Shown one piece after another: positions 36,090 to 45,915 of a stretch of 64,000 nucleotides of DNA (position 1 is the stretch's first letter; each line of letters begins with the position of its first letter). Origin of the DNA: Chitinophagaceae bacterium (GTDB lineage Bacteria > Bacteroidota > Bacteroidia > Chitinophagales > UBA10324); assembly GCA_016704325.1 (NCBI GenBank), contig JADJAG010000001.1, positions 62,001 to 126,000 of the forward strand, in the 5' to 3' direction. The notes beneath the pieces were generated by a model. The model made no database searches and was not told the origin of the DNA. It saw only the letters and a list, made by a program, of their open reading frames with translations. The translations under genes were made by a program, and so were the position numbers.

Positions 36090-36151
36090 ACTAAATGCTA
36101 CTACCTTCGCCGATTAAAATTCTATTTTCAAATCAAAATCAACTAATAACT

Positions 36152-36430
36152 ATGTCTAAAGTAAGCCTAAAGCCATTGGCCGACCGCGTATTGGTAAAAC
36201 CAGCGGATGCCGAAGAGAAAACTAAAGGTGGTATCATCATCCCGGATACTGCAAAGGAAAAGCCTATGAAAGGGAAGGTAATTGCCGTAGGTAATGGCAA
36301 GAAAGATGAACCGATGACTGTAAAGGCAGGTGATACCGTTCTGTACGGTAAATATGCCGGCACTGAAATCACGATTGACAGCGATGAATATCTCATTATG
36401 AGAGAGTCAGATATTTTTGCTATCGTTTAA
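36152..36430 (+). CDS. groES: Co-chaperonin GroES
   Basis: The 92-residue protein starts at MSKVSLKPLADRVLVKPADA; an upstream in-frame start would add 19 residues. It has the mobile loop EEKTKGGIIIPDTAKE and the typical GNGKKDEPMTVKAGDTV. It caps the GroEL ring. groEL follows 92 bp downstream on the same strand, so the two form the usual operon. Confidence 0.97.
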   Translation: MSKVSLKPLADRVLVKPADAEEKTKGGIIIPDTAKEKPMKGKVIAVGNGKKDEPMTVKAGDTVLYGKYAGTEITIDSDEYLIMRESDIFAIV

Positions 36431-36522
36431 CAGCAAATCCGGACGGCTTGCTGCCGGCCGCGTTTTAAACGCATCCTTCAAAAAGAATAATCGTTAAACC
36501 TCAAATTAAAAATAATTAAGTT

Positions 36523-38154
36523 ATGTCGAAATTAATCAACTATACCACGGATGCCCGTGACCGCCTGAAAAAAGGTGTTGATGCACTGGCTGATGCCGTT
36601 AAAGTAACCCTCGGTCCTAAAGGCCGCAATGTGGTAATCGAAAAAAAATATGGCGCTCCGCTGATCACTAAAGACGGTGTTACGGTAGCGAAAGAAATTG
36701 AACTGGAAGATCCCATTGAAAACATGGGTGCCCAAATGGTGAAAGAAGTTGCCTCGAAAACAGCCGATGTGGCAGGTGACGGTACTACTACCGCTACAGT
36801 ACTTGCGCAATCTATGATCACAGTTGGTTTGAAAAACGTAGCAGCAGGAGCCAACCCAATGGACCTGAAGCGTGGCATGGACAGGGCAGTAGAAAAGGTG
36901 ATTGATCACCTGAAATCCCAATCTCAGAATGTTGGAAACGACAATAAGAAGATTGAACAGGTTGCTACCATTTCTGCCAACAACGATACAGAAATCGGCA
37001 AACTGATTGCGGAAGCAATGGCGAAGGTGAAGAAAGAAGGCGTAATCACTGTAGAAGAAGCCAAAGGCACAGAGACCACCGTTGAAATCGTAGAAGGAAT
37101 GCAATTCGATCGTGGATATCTTTCACCTTACTTCGTAACAAATCCGGATAAGATGGAAGCCGACCTCGAGCGTCCTTATATCCTGATCTACGATAAGAAG
37201 ATCAGTTCAATGAAAGACCTGCTTCCGATACTTGAAAAAGTTGCCCAAACCGGTGCTCCGTTATTGATTATAGCGGAAGACCTGGAAGGCGAAGCACTTG
37301 CTACGCTGGTAGTTAACAAAATCCGCGGAACCTTGAAGGTGACTGCCGTTAAAGCTCCGGGCTTTGGTGATCGCAGAAAGGAAATGCTGGAAGATATTGC
37401 CAAACTGACCGGTGGTATCGTGATCAGCGAAGAACAAGGTTACAAACTGGAAAGTGCTACCGTAGCTTACCTCGGTAAAGCTGAAAAGATCGTGGTGGAC
37501 AAAGACAATACCACCATCGTAAATGGTGCAGGTAAGAAAGCCGATATCCTTGCCCGTGTTAACCAGATTAAGGCGCAGATCGAATCAACAACCAGCGATT
37601 ACGATAAAGAAAAATTACAAGAGCGTCTTGCTAAGTTGAGCGGTGGTGTTGCGGTTCTTTATATTGGTGCTGCTTCAGAAATTGAAATGAAAGAAAAGAA
37701 AGCGCGTGTGGATGATGCATTGCATGCAACCCGCGCAGCGGTGGAAGAGGGAATCGTTCCCGGTGGTGGTGTTGCATACATCCGTACGATTGAATCTCTG
37801 GAGAAACTGAAATCAGCAAATGATGATGAAGAAACAGGAATTCAAATCATTCGCCGTGCACTCGAAGAACCCCTTCGCCAGATTGCAATTAATGCAGGAC
37901 TGGAAGGTAGTATTGTAGTGCAGAAAGTGAAAGAAGGCAAAGGAGATTTCGGTTTCAATGCCCGTACTGAAGTGTATGAAAAAATGTTCGCTGCCGGTGT
38001 AATTGATCCGACTAAAGTTACGCGCGTAGCTTTGGAGAATGCCGTATCAATCGCTTCCATGCTGTTAACTACAGAATGTGTAATTGTAGAAAAACCAAAA
38101 GAAGATAAAGCCCCTGCAATGCCTCCCGGCGGTATGGGTGGTATGGACTACTAA
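36523..38154 (+). CDS. groEL: Chaperonin GroEL
   Basis: The 543-residue protein has the GroEL hallmarks: TLGPKGRNVVIEK, DVAGDGTTTATVLAQ (the ATP-binding site), ISANNDTEIG, KVTAVKAPGFGDRR and AVEEGIVPGGG. The C-terminal tail is MPPGGMGGMDY. It folds proteins in an ATP-driven ring with GroES. Length and all motifs are normal. Confidence 0.98.
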   Translation: MSKLINYTTDARDRLKKGVDALADAVKVTLGPKGRNVVIEKKYGAPLITKDGVTVAKEIELEDPIENMGAQMVKEVASKTADVAGDGTTTATVLAQSMITVGLKNVAAGANPMDLKRGMDRAVEKVIDHLKSQSQNVGNDNKKIEQVATISANNDTEIGKLIAEAMAKVKKEGVITVEEAKGTETTVEIVEGMQFDRGYLSPYFVTNPDKMEADLERPYILIYDKKISSMKDLLPILEKVAQTGAPLLIIAEDLEGEALATLVVNKIRGTLKVTAVKAPGFGDRRKEMLEDIAKLTGGIVISEEQGYKLESATVAYLGKAEKIVVDKDNTTIVNGAGKKADILARVNQIKAQIESTTSDYDKEKLQERLAKLSGGVAVLYIGAASEIEMKEKKARVDDALHATRAAVEEGIVPGGGVAYIRTIESLEKLKSANDDEETGIQIIRRALEEPLRQIAINAGLEGSIVVQKVKEGKGDFGFNARTEVYEKMFAAGVIDPTKVTRVALENAVSIASMLLTTECVIVEKPKEDKAPAMPPGGMGGMDY

Positions 38155-38175
38155 GCCACATTTGATCATTAAATC

Positions 38176-38214
38176 AACGACCCTTTCTGCTTTGTGGAAA
38201 GGGTCGTTTGTTTT
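38176..38214 (+). terminator. Strong terminator after groEL
   Basis: AACGACCCTTTC (38176-38187) and GAAAGGGTCGTT (38197-38208) form a 12-bp perfect stem with a 9-nt loop, followed by TGTTTT. It lies 22 bp after the groEL stop. Confidence 0.85.
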
Positions 38215-38220
38215 GGGAGA

Positions 38221-38588
38221 GAATGGTTGAATGGTTGAATGGTTGAATGGTTGAATGGTTGAATGGTTGAATGGTTGAATGGTTGAATGGTTGAATGGTT
38301 GAATGGTTGAATGGTTGAATGGTTGAATGGTTGAATGGTTGAATGGTTGAATGGTTGAATGGTTGAATGGTTGAATGGTTGAATGGTTGAATGGTTGAAT
38401 GGTTGAATGGTTGAATGGTTGAATGGTTGAATGGTTGAATGGTTGAATGGTTGAATGGTTGAATGGTTGAATGGTTGAATGGTTGAATGGTTGAATGGTT
38501 GAATGGTTGAATGGTTGAATGGTTGAATGGTTGAATGGTTGAATGGTTGAATGGTTGAATGGTTGAATGGTTGAATGGTTGAATGGTT
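38221..38588. repeat. (GAATGGTT)46 perfect tandem octamer array
   Basis: The segment is 368 bp long, exactly 46 copies of GAATGGTT without a single substitution or slip. It sits right after the groEL terminator. Read on the opposite strand it gives spurious QPFNHSTI-type open frames. Shorter arrays of related octamers occur at 6695-6862, 9501-9737 and inside several MITEs. Confidence 0.97.
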
Positions 38589-38645
38589 GAAATAAACTTA
38601 GCAAAATAGCAATTTAACCATTTAGCCATATAACCATTTAACCCC

Positions 38646-39656
38646 CTAATTCCGACTCTTATTCCTATAAAACTGCTTCCCCTTAATATGATTAAACATC
38701 TGATTGCCCGCCTTCACCCTATGCGGAAAAATAAAATTCCGCTTGCCAAAGCCGGAGGAAGAAACACTGTTGTTGAAAATTAAATAGGAGAGGGATATCT
38801 GAATCATAAAATACTGATCGTTTTCACTATCACCTCTTTGCTGTCCTGGTGCAGTGATGTAATCATAAATTCCTTCAGGGTCCAGCTCATCCGATCTTAC
38901 TGATAATTCATAAGCAAGTGCTGCCGTTGCCGGATCAGAAAAGTTAGCATAGAAATCTGCCTGAGAAGCATATTCCGTACTCACATCATCAATGTAATCT
39001 GTCAGTGTGAAATAGTTTCTGAATTCAAAACCAAAGATCAATGTAGACGAAATGTTATACCGTAGTCCCAATCCTACCGGGAAAACGGGTTGTGTCAGTG
39101 AGTAGGTTTTTCGATCCAGGCTGTCAAAGCCCTGACCTTCTGTATGCAACGGATACAGTTCGACCAATGCACCGTTGTATTCTGTTTTAGGATTGAAATG
39201 CATCACGCCAATACCAGCCAGCAAATAAGGGGCAATCCGGTATCTTTTAGAGCCGGGCTGAAACCGTTTGAAGTTAAGTTCCGCCGTAATTGCACCTTCA
39301 ATAAGGCTCGATTGAAAACTAAGATTGCGATACTTACGAAACCATTCCGGAGAAAACTCTGAAGTAGGCTGAATGAGGGAGTCATTGCCTGCTACTCCGG
39401 AATAAGTGAATGAACCACGGATAGAAAAATAATCTCCTGCATAATAGCGGAAATGTAGTGCGCCCAATGGTTTCATCAGTGAAGTTTCCAGGTCAAAGAA
39501 GAAAGGCCTGCCGATATAATTTGCACCGCCAAGATCACCTAAGAAACCGGTAAGTCCGGTAGATATTCCGATATCCATACTCTGCGATTGTGAATAGGAG
39601 GCCTGCAACAGAAATGCTGATAGCAGTAACAGGCGTCGGAATCCAGATAATCTCAT
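38646..39656 (-). CDS. PorG-like (DUF6089-type) outer-membrane protein
   Basis: From the ATG at 39656 the product is 336 residues with a signal peptide (RLLLLSAFLLQASYSQS); an ATG at 39677 would add 7 residues. The body reads as a barrel with GFLGDLGGANYIG near the start, KYRNLSFQSSLIEGAITAEL (about residues 107-126) and IAPYLLAGIGVMHFNP. These fit DUF6089/PorG, a T9SS-associated outer-membrane protein. A general outer-membrane barrel is the alternative. It ends 58 bp from the octamer array. Confidence 0.7.
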   Translation of the reverse strand: MRLSGFRRLLLLSAFLLQASYSQSQSMDIGISTGLTGFLGDLGGANYIGRPFFFDLETSLMKPLGALHFRYYAGDYFSIRGSFTYSGVAGNDSLIQPTSEFSPEWFRKYRNLSFQSSLIEGAITAELNFKRFQPGSKRYRIAPYLLAGIGVMHFNPKTEYNGALVELYPLHTEGQGFDSLDRKTYSLTQPVFPVGLGLRYNISSTLIFGFEFRNYFTLTDYIDDVSTEYASQADFYANFSDPATAALAYELSVRSDELDPEGIYDYITAPGQQRGDSENDQYFMIQISLSYLIFNNSVSSSGFGKRNFIFPHRVKAGNQMFNHIKGKQFYRNKSRN

Positions 39657-40004
39657 GTAGGACCGGTATTTTTCCAAATGTATAAAATTTGTAAGACTCC
39701 ATATTTTCTGGCGAGTTCGAATGGGAATATTCAGCTCCCAACGGGGAGAATTGATGTCTGAAAGGTCAACATATACTGATAACAGTTAAGCTATATGAAC
39801 TGTAGCTGTCAGGTAGTTATTTATATGATTATAGAGGAGCAATTGCACATAATGCCGGAATGCGCTTAACTTGGGTATTACAATTTACACTTCCTGTTAA
39901 TAAAATAATTAAGCCCAAAGACGTGAAGGCACCGGGATAAAGTTCAATCCGCGATGATCCGTCAAACCCATATCATCCGTATGCTATTATTCATCAACTT
40001 CACA
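39657..40004. other. 348-bp gap, nothing identified
   Basis: This is the gap between two minus-strand genes. I see no open frame, repeat or hairpin I can support. It should contain the promoter of the PorG-like gene and the 3' end of the acn message. Confidence 0.6.
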
Positions 40005-42284
40005 TTACTTTTTAGCATTTCGCTCGCTGGCCGCTTTAATCAGATTCAAAGCACTTCCCGCCTTAAACCATTCAATCTGTGCGTCATTAAATGTTTGATT
40101 TACATGAAAGGTATCTGAGGAGCCATCAGCATGGTGCAATTTGATTAACAAAGGCATTCCCGGTGCAAAATTGGTGAGGCCTATAATATCAATCAAATCA
40201 TCTTCGCGTACTTTATCATAGTCTGCTTTGTCGGCAAAGGTGAGCGCCAGCATTCCTTGTTTCTTTAAGTTCGTTTCATGGATGCGGGCAAATGATTTCA
40301 CGATTACTGCGCGAACACCTAAATGCCTTGGCTCCATTGCTGCATGCTCGCGCGAGGAACCTTCTCCATAATTTTCATCGCCTATTACCACGGAGCCAAT
40401 CCCCGCAGCTTTGTAAGCACGCTGCACATTGGGCACACTGTCATACTTTCCGGTTAGTGCATTTTTTACGGTGTCAGGCTTTTCATTGAAGTAGTTAATG
40501 GCACCGATCAGCATGTTGTTGGAAATGTTGTCGAGGTGCCCGCGGAATTTTAACCAGGGACCGGCCATGGAGATATGATCAGTCGTACATTTTCCTTTGG
40601 CTTTAATCAGCAATCGCAATCCGGTCAGGTCGGTACCTTCCCAGGGTTTAAATGGTTCGAGTAATTGCAATCTGTTGGAGGAAGGGTCTACTACAATACG
40701 CACTGTGCTGCCATCAGCAGCAGGAGCGAGGTAACCGGCATCTTCCACAGCAAAACCTTTTACCGGTAATTCAATACCCATTGGTTCTTCAAGCTTTACC
40801 TCTTCACCTTTATCGTTGATCAGGACATCAGTTAGCGGATTAAATGATAAGGAACCTGCCAGCGCCAGTGCCGTTACAATTTCAGGCGATGCCACAAAAG
40901 CATGTGTGCTCGGGTTGCCATCATTACGCTTTGCGAAATTCCTGTTATAGGAAGTGAGTATGGAATTCTTTTTATTCGGATCGGTCGTATGCCGTGACCA
41001 CTGACCGATGCAAGGCCCGCAGGCATTGGCAAGCACCATTCCTCCAATAGCCTCAAACGTGGCCAGCATGCCGTCGCGCTCAATGGTATAGCGTATCAGT
41101 TCCGAACCGGGCGTGATCGTAAATTCAGAGGCTGCCTTCAGGTTTTGTTCTACAGCCTGTGTGGCGATAGACGCTGCACGAGACATGTCTTCATACGAAG
41201 AATTCGTGCAGGAGCCGATCAGCGCTACTTCCAGCTTATCCGGCCATCCGTTTTGCGCCACGGCATTCTTGAATTGCGAAATGGGCCAGGCAAGGTCAGG
41301 TGTATACGGGCCGTTGATATGCGGCTCCAGCAGGTTGAGGTCTATTTCAATCAGTTCATCATAATATTTTTCCGGGCTTATCATCACTTCATCATCCGGA
41401 CGAAGATGTGCGGCCACTTTATTGGCACTGTCTGCGATTTCAGCCCGTCCTGTTGCCCGCAGGTATTCTTCCATCCTTGCATCGTATCCAAAAACAGAAG
41501 TGGTGGCACCTATTTCTGCACCCATATTGCAGATCGTACCTTTTCCGGTACAGGAAATATTCTCTGCACCCGGCCCGAAGTATTCTAAAATAGCACCGGT
41601 TCCGCCTTTAACGGTGAGGATACCTGCTACTTTGAGGATTACATCTTTTGCGGAAGTCCAGCCATTCATTTTACCGGTCAGTCTTACGCCAATCAGTTTT
41701 GGAAACTTCAGTTCCCAGGCCATACCACTCATTACATCCACCGCATCTGCACCTCCTACACCAATGGCAATCATACCTAATCCGCCGGCATTGGGCGTGT
41801 GCGAATCAGTACCAATCATCATGCCTCCGGGAAATGCATAGTTTTCTAACACTACCTGGTGAATGATGCCTGCACCCGGTTTCCAGAAACCGATGCCATA
41901 CCGGTTAGATACGGAAGCCAGGAAATCGTACACCTCTTTATTTGTATCCAGAGCTGTCTTCAAATCAGCCTGCGCACCTGTTTTAGCCTGTATGAGGTGA
42001 TCGCAATGAACAGTGGAAGGTACAGCAGTCTTATCTTTTCCGGCCGTCATAAACTGTAACAACGCCATCTGTGCGGTGGCATCCTGCATGGCTACCCTGT
42101 CAGGAGCGAAATCAACATAATCCTTGCCGCGTCCGAATACAGATTCCGCCATGGAGCCAAATAAATGGGAGTAAAGTATCTTTTCAGCTAATGTAAGCGG
42201 GCGGTTGAGCAGTTTGCGGGCGGCATCTAGTTTTCCGGGTAAAGCATCATATACCGACTGAATCATTGCAAGATCAAATGCCAT
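40005..42284 (-). CDS. acn: Aconitate hydratase
   Basis: The 759-residue protein is a full-length aconitase. Signatures are TDSHTPNAGGLGMIAIGVGG, SCTNSSYEDMSRAAS (first iron-sulfur cysteine), ACGPCIGQW (two more cysteines), GRAEIADSANKVAAHL and the swivel domain GEGSSREHAAMEPRHLG. It interconverts citrate and isocitrate in the TCA cycle. The size and motif order are those of the mitochondrial/Bacteroidota type. It is a single gene. Confidence 0.97.
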   Translation of the reverse strand: MAFDLAMIQSVYDALPGKLDAARKLLNRPLTLAEKILYSHLFGSMAESVFGRGKDYVDFAPDRVAMQDATAQMALLQFMTAGKDKTAVPSTVHCDHLIQAKTGAQADLKTALDTNKEVYDFLASVSNRYGIGFWKPGAGIIHQVVLENYAFPGGMMIGTDSHTPNAGGLGMIAIGVGGADAVDVMSGMAWELKFPKLIGVRLTGKMNGWTSAKDVILKVAGILTVKGGTGAILEYFGPGAENISCTGKGTICNMGAEIGATTSVFGYDARMEEYLRATGRAEIADSANKVAAHLRPDDEVMISPEKYYDELIEIDLNLLEPHINGPYTPDLAWPISQFKNAVAQNGWPDKLEVALIGSCTNSSYEDMSRAASIATQAVEQNLKAASEFTITPGSELIRYTIERDGMLATFEAIGGMVLANACGPCIGQWSRHTTDPNKKNSILTSYNRNFAKRNDGNPSTHAFVASPEIVTALALAGSLSFNPLTDVLINDKGEEVKLEEPMGIELPVKGFAVEDAGYLAPAADGSTVRIVVDPSSNRLQLLEPFKPWEGTDLTGLRLLIKAKGKCTTDHISMAGPWLKFRGHLDNISNNMLIGAINYFNEKPDTVKNALTGKYDSVPNVQRAYKAAGIGSVVIGDENYGEGSSREHAAMEPRHLGVRAVIVKSFARIHETNLKKQGMLALTFADKADYDKVREDDLIDIIGLTNFAPGMPLLIKLHHADGSSDTFHVNQTFNDAQIEWFKAGSALNLIKAASERNAKK

Positions 42285-42706
42285 AAAAGATGGTTTTAGC
42301 TATGGGTAAGGGAATTAATTGTGCGCAAAGTTAAAAAGAAACAAAAGTGATGGCAGCAAAAAGAGAGAAAAGTCGCTGAGAAATTCAGGAAGGAGGGAAG
42401 AAATTGGTTGATAACTTATGCTGCATCCTGTAAAGCTGACTAAATGGTTTATCAGAAATTATCTGTAGGCCGGAGAATTTATGATGATTTAAGGCAATTC
42501 AGTTTTGCAAACTTTTATGCATGCAAAGGAAGAAGAGTGTTGACTGACCAGATAGTAATGCATCCACCCATTCTCTTCTTTTGGGGCTGCAATAAAATCA
42601 GAAAGAACATTTGTAGACTGAGATCTATAGAGGCCAGATTGAATGAGTTGAATTGATCCGGCAATAAATGCCAGGCTTTGTTATTAAACTGCCGGGTAAT
42701 CTGCCA
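42285..42706. other. 422-bp gap, nothing identified
   Basis: The spacing between acn and the arylsulfotransferase-like gene shows no convincing open frame and no repeat belonging to the families seen elsewhere in the window. Confidence 0.6.
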
Positions 42707-44809
42707 TTATTCAATGGCAACCTTTTCTACCAACAAGTGATTATCGACACGGATGTGAAGAAAATAGATTCCGGAAGGAAGATCAGGCAGGTTAATTTTA
42801 AAATTGTTTGTGCCTTCTGCTGCTGTTAAACTCTTTTGTTCAAAAATAATACCCTGCAGATTCCGCAAGGCACACTCCACCTTTTGTTGCTTTATCGATT
42901 CGAATCGCAGATACAATACCTCATTGGCAGGATTCGGAAAAAGCATAAACTTTGCAATGTCATTTTCAGGAAGGTAAGCTTTCAAAGGTGCCGTTTGAAA
43001 GGTATGTATTTTTGTATAGGGTGATTGACCATCTTCACAAATACTTCTTATCCTCCATTCATAATTGGTTTCAGGTTGAAGATTTTTTAGCGTCTTCATG
43101 TTACCCACAGGTTTTACTGACTGCCAGGAACCGGCGCCCGAAATGCGATATTGCACTTTATATTTAACGGCACCTGTTCCTGTGCCCCATGAAAGTTTTT
43201 CTTTTGTTGCAGAAAGGGGAGTGGCTACAAGCGTATAATCAGTTGGACGGGAACAGGGATTCCAATTGAATTTGAACATGCGGTAGCTAAAGGTTTCATT
43301 CTCTGTAAAGCGGATCTCCCAGGCTATTTCTCCTGCCGGAGTGACTTCTGTTGCAGAAGGCATTCCCAAATTAAAGTTCGATAGCAGACCATAATTTACA
43401 AGTGTATTGCCATTAGCCAATCTTTGCGCATTGCCTGCGGCAAGACCAAAAACTTCTTTGTTGTTTATCAAAGGATGCTTATAACTCCATACAAGTGTGG
43501 CAGTCTTATTTACTTCATCCAATGCATATTCCTTCGCATATGAGATTTGCGGAAAACGCAAATTGCCATTGTCAAATAAGGTGATATTTCCATTGGGAAG
43601 ACGACGTATATCGTGCTGATGAGAATAATGCGGTGTCAATGGATCATTCACAAAAGTAAACTGATTGTTTTCTCCGCCCATTCGCCATAGGATGTTACCG
43701 GTTGTATGATCAATCTTTGTGATTTCATCCATATAGCGGCTACTGATTAACAGGTTGCCATCGGTATCCAGTTCAATTGCATTGGTATGAAACGGGTCAA
43801 TGGTTGCAGCAGTTAACGGAACATCAAAAGTTGCATCTGTTATGTTAAAATGATCCCAGGAAGCCCATTCAAATACCACATTTCCGGCAGCATCCTGCTG
43901 CTGTATTACCGGAAATTCTACCATGGCATGGGCATTGCCACCTGCAACTACCTGACTCATGTCTACAATTTCTTTATGACTGATAAGAAAGTATTTACTT
44001 CCATCAGGGAAAATCAGGAACTCATGGTTGTCGAGTTCGGTTTCATAACCATTCTTGCAGGCAAAGGAATCGAGCAGGTAATAGTTTGAATCGAGCAGGT
44101 AAAATTTGTTATCAGGCGGACTGTAATAACTCAGATATCCATTTTTATTTATTTTAAAATCTGCTCCGTCTTCAACTACGTTTCTGGATAGTGAGAACGT
44201 ACTGTCATTATTCAGGATACAAATCAATTTGTCGTTTTGAGGCGTCAGATTGTATTTAGATGCAAAGAAAGCGGCGCCATCAAAAGCCAGCGAGGTATCT
44301 ACCGTCATTGAAAAAGCCGGAGGATTGTCGTCTGGCTCCTTTTCATTTCGACCATCAGATAATTGCTCTTTATTGTATGGTCCATAACGGTGGATTGCAT
44401 TCATCGATGACGGGTGAGTGTAGGCATTCATCTTGCTGGTATAAAAAGCGAATGACAGGGAAGGCAATGGAATCCCGCCTGCATCTGTAACGCCCTCCTT
44501 AACAGAAATCAAAATCTCTTCATCATAGTCAAACTTTCGGACAGGTGTAATAATCATACTACGTTCATCCGCGGACAAATGAAGAGTGAATTGATGTATT
44601 CCGCTTTTTGATCCTGTTACCTGAATAAGATTCATGTTAACTCGTGCCATAGGCGAAAGTTGAGCCATTGATTTTAACAGGATGCTGGTTTCCGGATTTC
44701 TATACCGGCTTGCACTTGGGGGATTCGTATAGATCCATTGTGCAGCGGCTTCTGCAAAAGCCATGCATAAAAACAGCAGGAAGAAAATCCATTGGTAATG
44801 CTTTCTCAT
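42707..44809 (-). CDS. Arylsulfotransferase-like protein with Fn3 and T9SS domains
   Basis: The start is taken at MRKHYQWIFFLLFLCMAFA (44809), which gives a clean signal peptide and a 700-residue product. The middle has the ASST-type beta-propeller: MDEITKIDHTTGNILWRMGG, HYSHQHDIRRLPNGNITLFD and NAQRLANGNTLVNYG. A fibronectin type III domain follows (LSWGTGTGAVKYKVQYRI). The C-terminus is a T9SS sorting domain (LFPNPANEVLYLRF, GIYFLHIRVDNH). Such proteins are exported to the surface. The sulfotransferase activity is a family inference. Confidence 0.85.
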   Translation of the reverse strand: MRKHYQWIFFLLFLCMAFAEAAAQWIYTNPPSASRYRNPETSILLKSMAQLSPMARVNMNLIQVTGSKSGIHQFTLHLSADERSMIITPVRKFDYDEEILISVKEGVTDAGGIPLPSLSFAFYTSKMNAYTHPSSMNAIHRYGPYNKEQLSDGRNEKEPDDNPPAFSMTVDTSLAFDGAAFFASKYNLTPQNDKLICILNNDSTFSLSRNVVEDGADFKINKNGYLSYYSPPDNKFYLLDSNYYLLDSFACKNGYETELDNHEFLIFPDGSKYFLISHKEIVDMSQVVAGGNAHAMVEFPVIQQQDAAGNVVFEWASWDHFNITDATFDVPLTAATIDPFHTNAIELDTDGNLLISSRYMDEITKIDHTTGNILWRMGGENNQFTFVNDPLTPHYSHQHDIRRLPNGNITLFDNGNLRFPQISYAKEYALDEVNKTATLVWSYKHPLINNKEVFGLAAGNAQRLANGNTLVNYGLLSNFNLGMPSATEVTPAGEIAWEIRFTENETFSYRMFKFNWNPCSRPTDYTLVATPLSATKEKLSWGTGTGAVKYKVQYRISGAGSWQSVKPVGNMKTLKNLQPETNYEWRIRSICEDGQSPYTKIHTFQTAPLKAYLPENDIAKFMLFPNPANEVLYLRFESIKQQKVECALRNLQGIIFEQKSLTAAEGTNNFKINLPDLPSGIYFLHIRVDNHLLVEKVAIE

Positions 44810-45289
44810 CAAAAAAATCATGTGGCATGAAGATAATACTTTGCACATACTTAATTGTTTTGTTTGCGAAAAGGGGTGTAACAAAATGTACTTCCTTATA
44901 ATAAAAGTTATTAAATGCAATGTTGCTAACATTTGTAATTCTATTTATATTAGTGCTAATATTCCGTCACATCGCCAAGCCGAAAACCATTGCCAGCAGC
45001 CAAGGCAAGAGGGCTATCTTAAAACACGCTACGAGAAACCAGCTTTGAGAAATGATTTTCAGACAGACCATTTGGACGATTATAATTATGGCACTGTCTG
45101 TTCGACCAAATTTATATGGGCGAACAGTTGACAGGATATTTTCTACAAGTGAGTTGCAAACGGACTTTAAGTTTTTTAAGAGATAGATATGAAAATAACC
45201 TTGCAAATCTCTAGCTCTACCCATCAAAGCAACGGTTGGATAAATTGTTTGAAAGTTTGTATTTCAATCTTAAACCTTTGACAGCGTAA

Positions 45290-45718
45290 GCATTTTACAG
45301 CTATATCACTCCTCTTTCATCAGTTATCAAAGACGGACATTCAAACATTTTCTTTAGTGAACAATCAATACAGCACTACAATCAGAATTCAAATTTTTTC
45401 CCTTTCAATATTTATTGGACAGGCAATAAAATATTTAACACAAAAAACTTTTCTGATGACACAACCATTCACATAGGCGCAGAAATCTTATCTATTAACG
45501 ATGTAGGATCAAAAGAAGTAATGGCCTATTTACTGATCAGGCAAGGGAGAGATGGAAACAATGAAAATTATGCTTTGTGGATACTCAATAATTACTTCAG
45601 AGCGTATTACAGCTATCATTTTGGACACCCGGACAGTTATTCTTTAGTAGTCAAAACTACAAATGGTACAGAAAAGAGAGTAATTGTAGCAGCAATGAAA
45701 ATGACAGATGGGAAATAG
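45290..45718 (+). pseudogene. Fragment of an S41-family peptidase (N-terminal part)
   Basis: A 142-residue open stretch follows a TAA at 45287-45289 and has no good start codon until 45521. Its residues include ITPLSSVIKDGHSNIFFSE, then GAEILSINDVGS (the PDZ-type carboxylate-binding stretch) and YALWILNNYFRAYYSYHFG. They resemble the N-terminal helical region and PDZ domain of S41 (tail-specific protease family) proteins. The catalytic serine-lysine part is missing. I read it as a gene remnant. The surrounding 44810-45289 and 45719-45915 hold no identifiable genes. Confidence 0.5.
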
Positions 45719-45915
45719 GTGCAGGAACTGGAGTAAGGATAAACAACTCCAAACCAAAATGAGAAAAACTAAAATATACAAAGAGGGAGCACTTAGAGAT
45801 AACAGGCGGTTACAGTTTAGCTAAAACACCCGATGAATGTTTTTACATGAAATGAACTAAATCATCTTTTCTTAGTAAAGAGCCTTTTATCTTACCCGAC
45901 AAATTGCTTTGCCAT

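Noticed and set aside
38221..38588. CRISPR array
   Set aside because: The unit is 8 bp with no spacers; it is a simple tandem repeat. No cas genes are present.
38174..38629. Long open frames with QPFNHSTI periods on the minus strand
   Set aside because: They are translations of the (GAATGGTT)n array and have no start signals or domain content.
42444..42656. 70-residue open frame between acn and the arylsulfotransferase-like gene
   Set aside because: Short, no ribosome site, no motif and no similarity to neighbours; likely chance.
44967..45227. Minus-strand 86-residue frame with a hydrophobic C-terminus
   Set aside because: No start context, no family signature, and low-complexity A+T-rich sequence around; probably chance.
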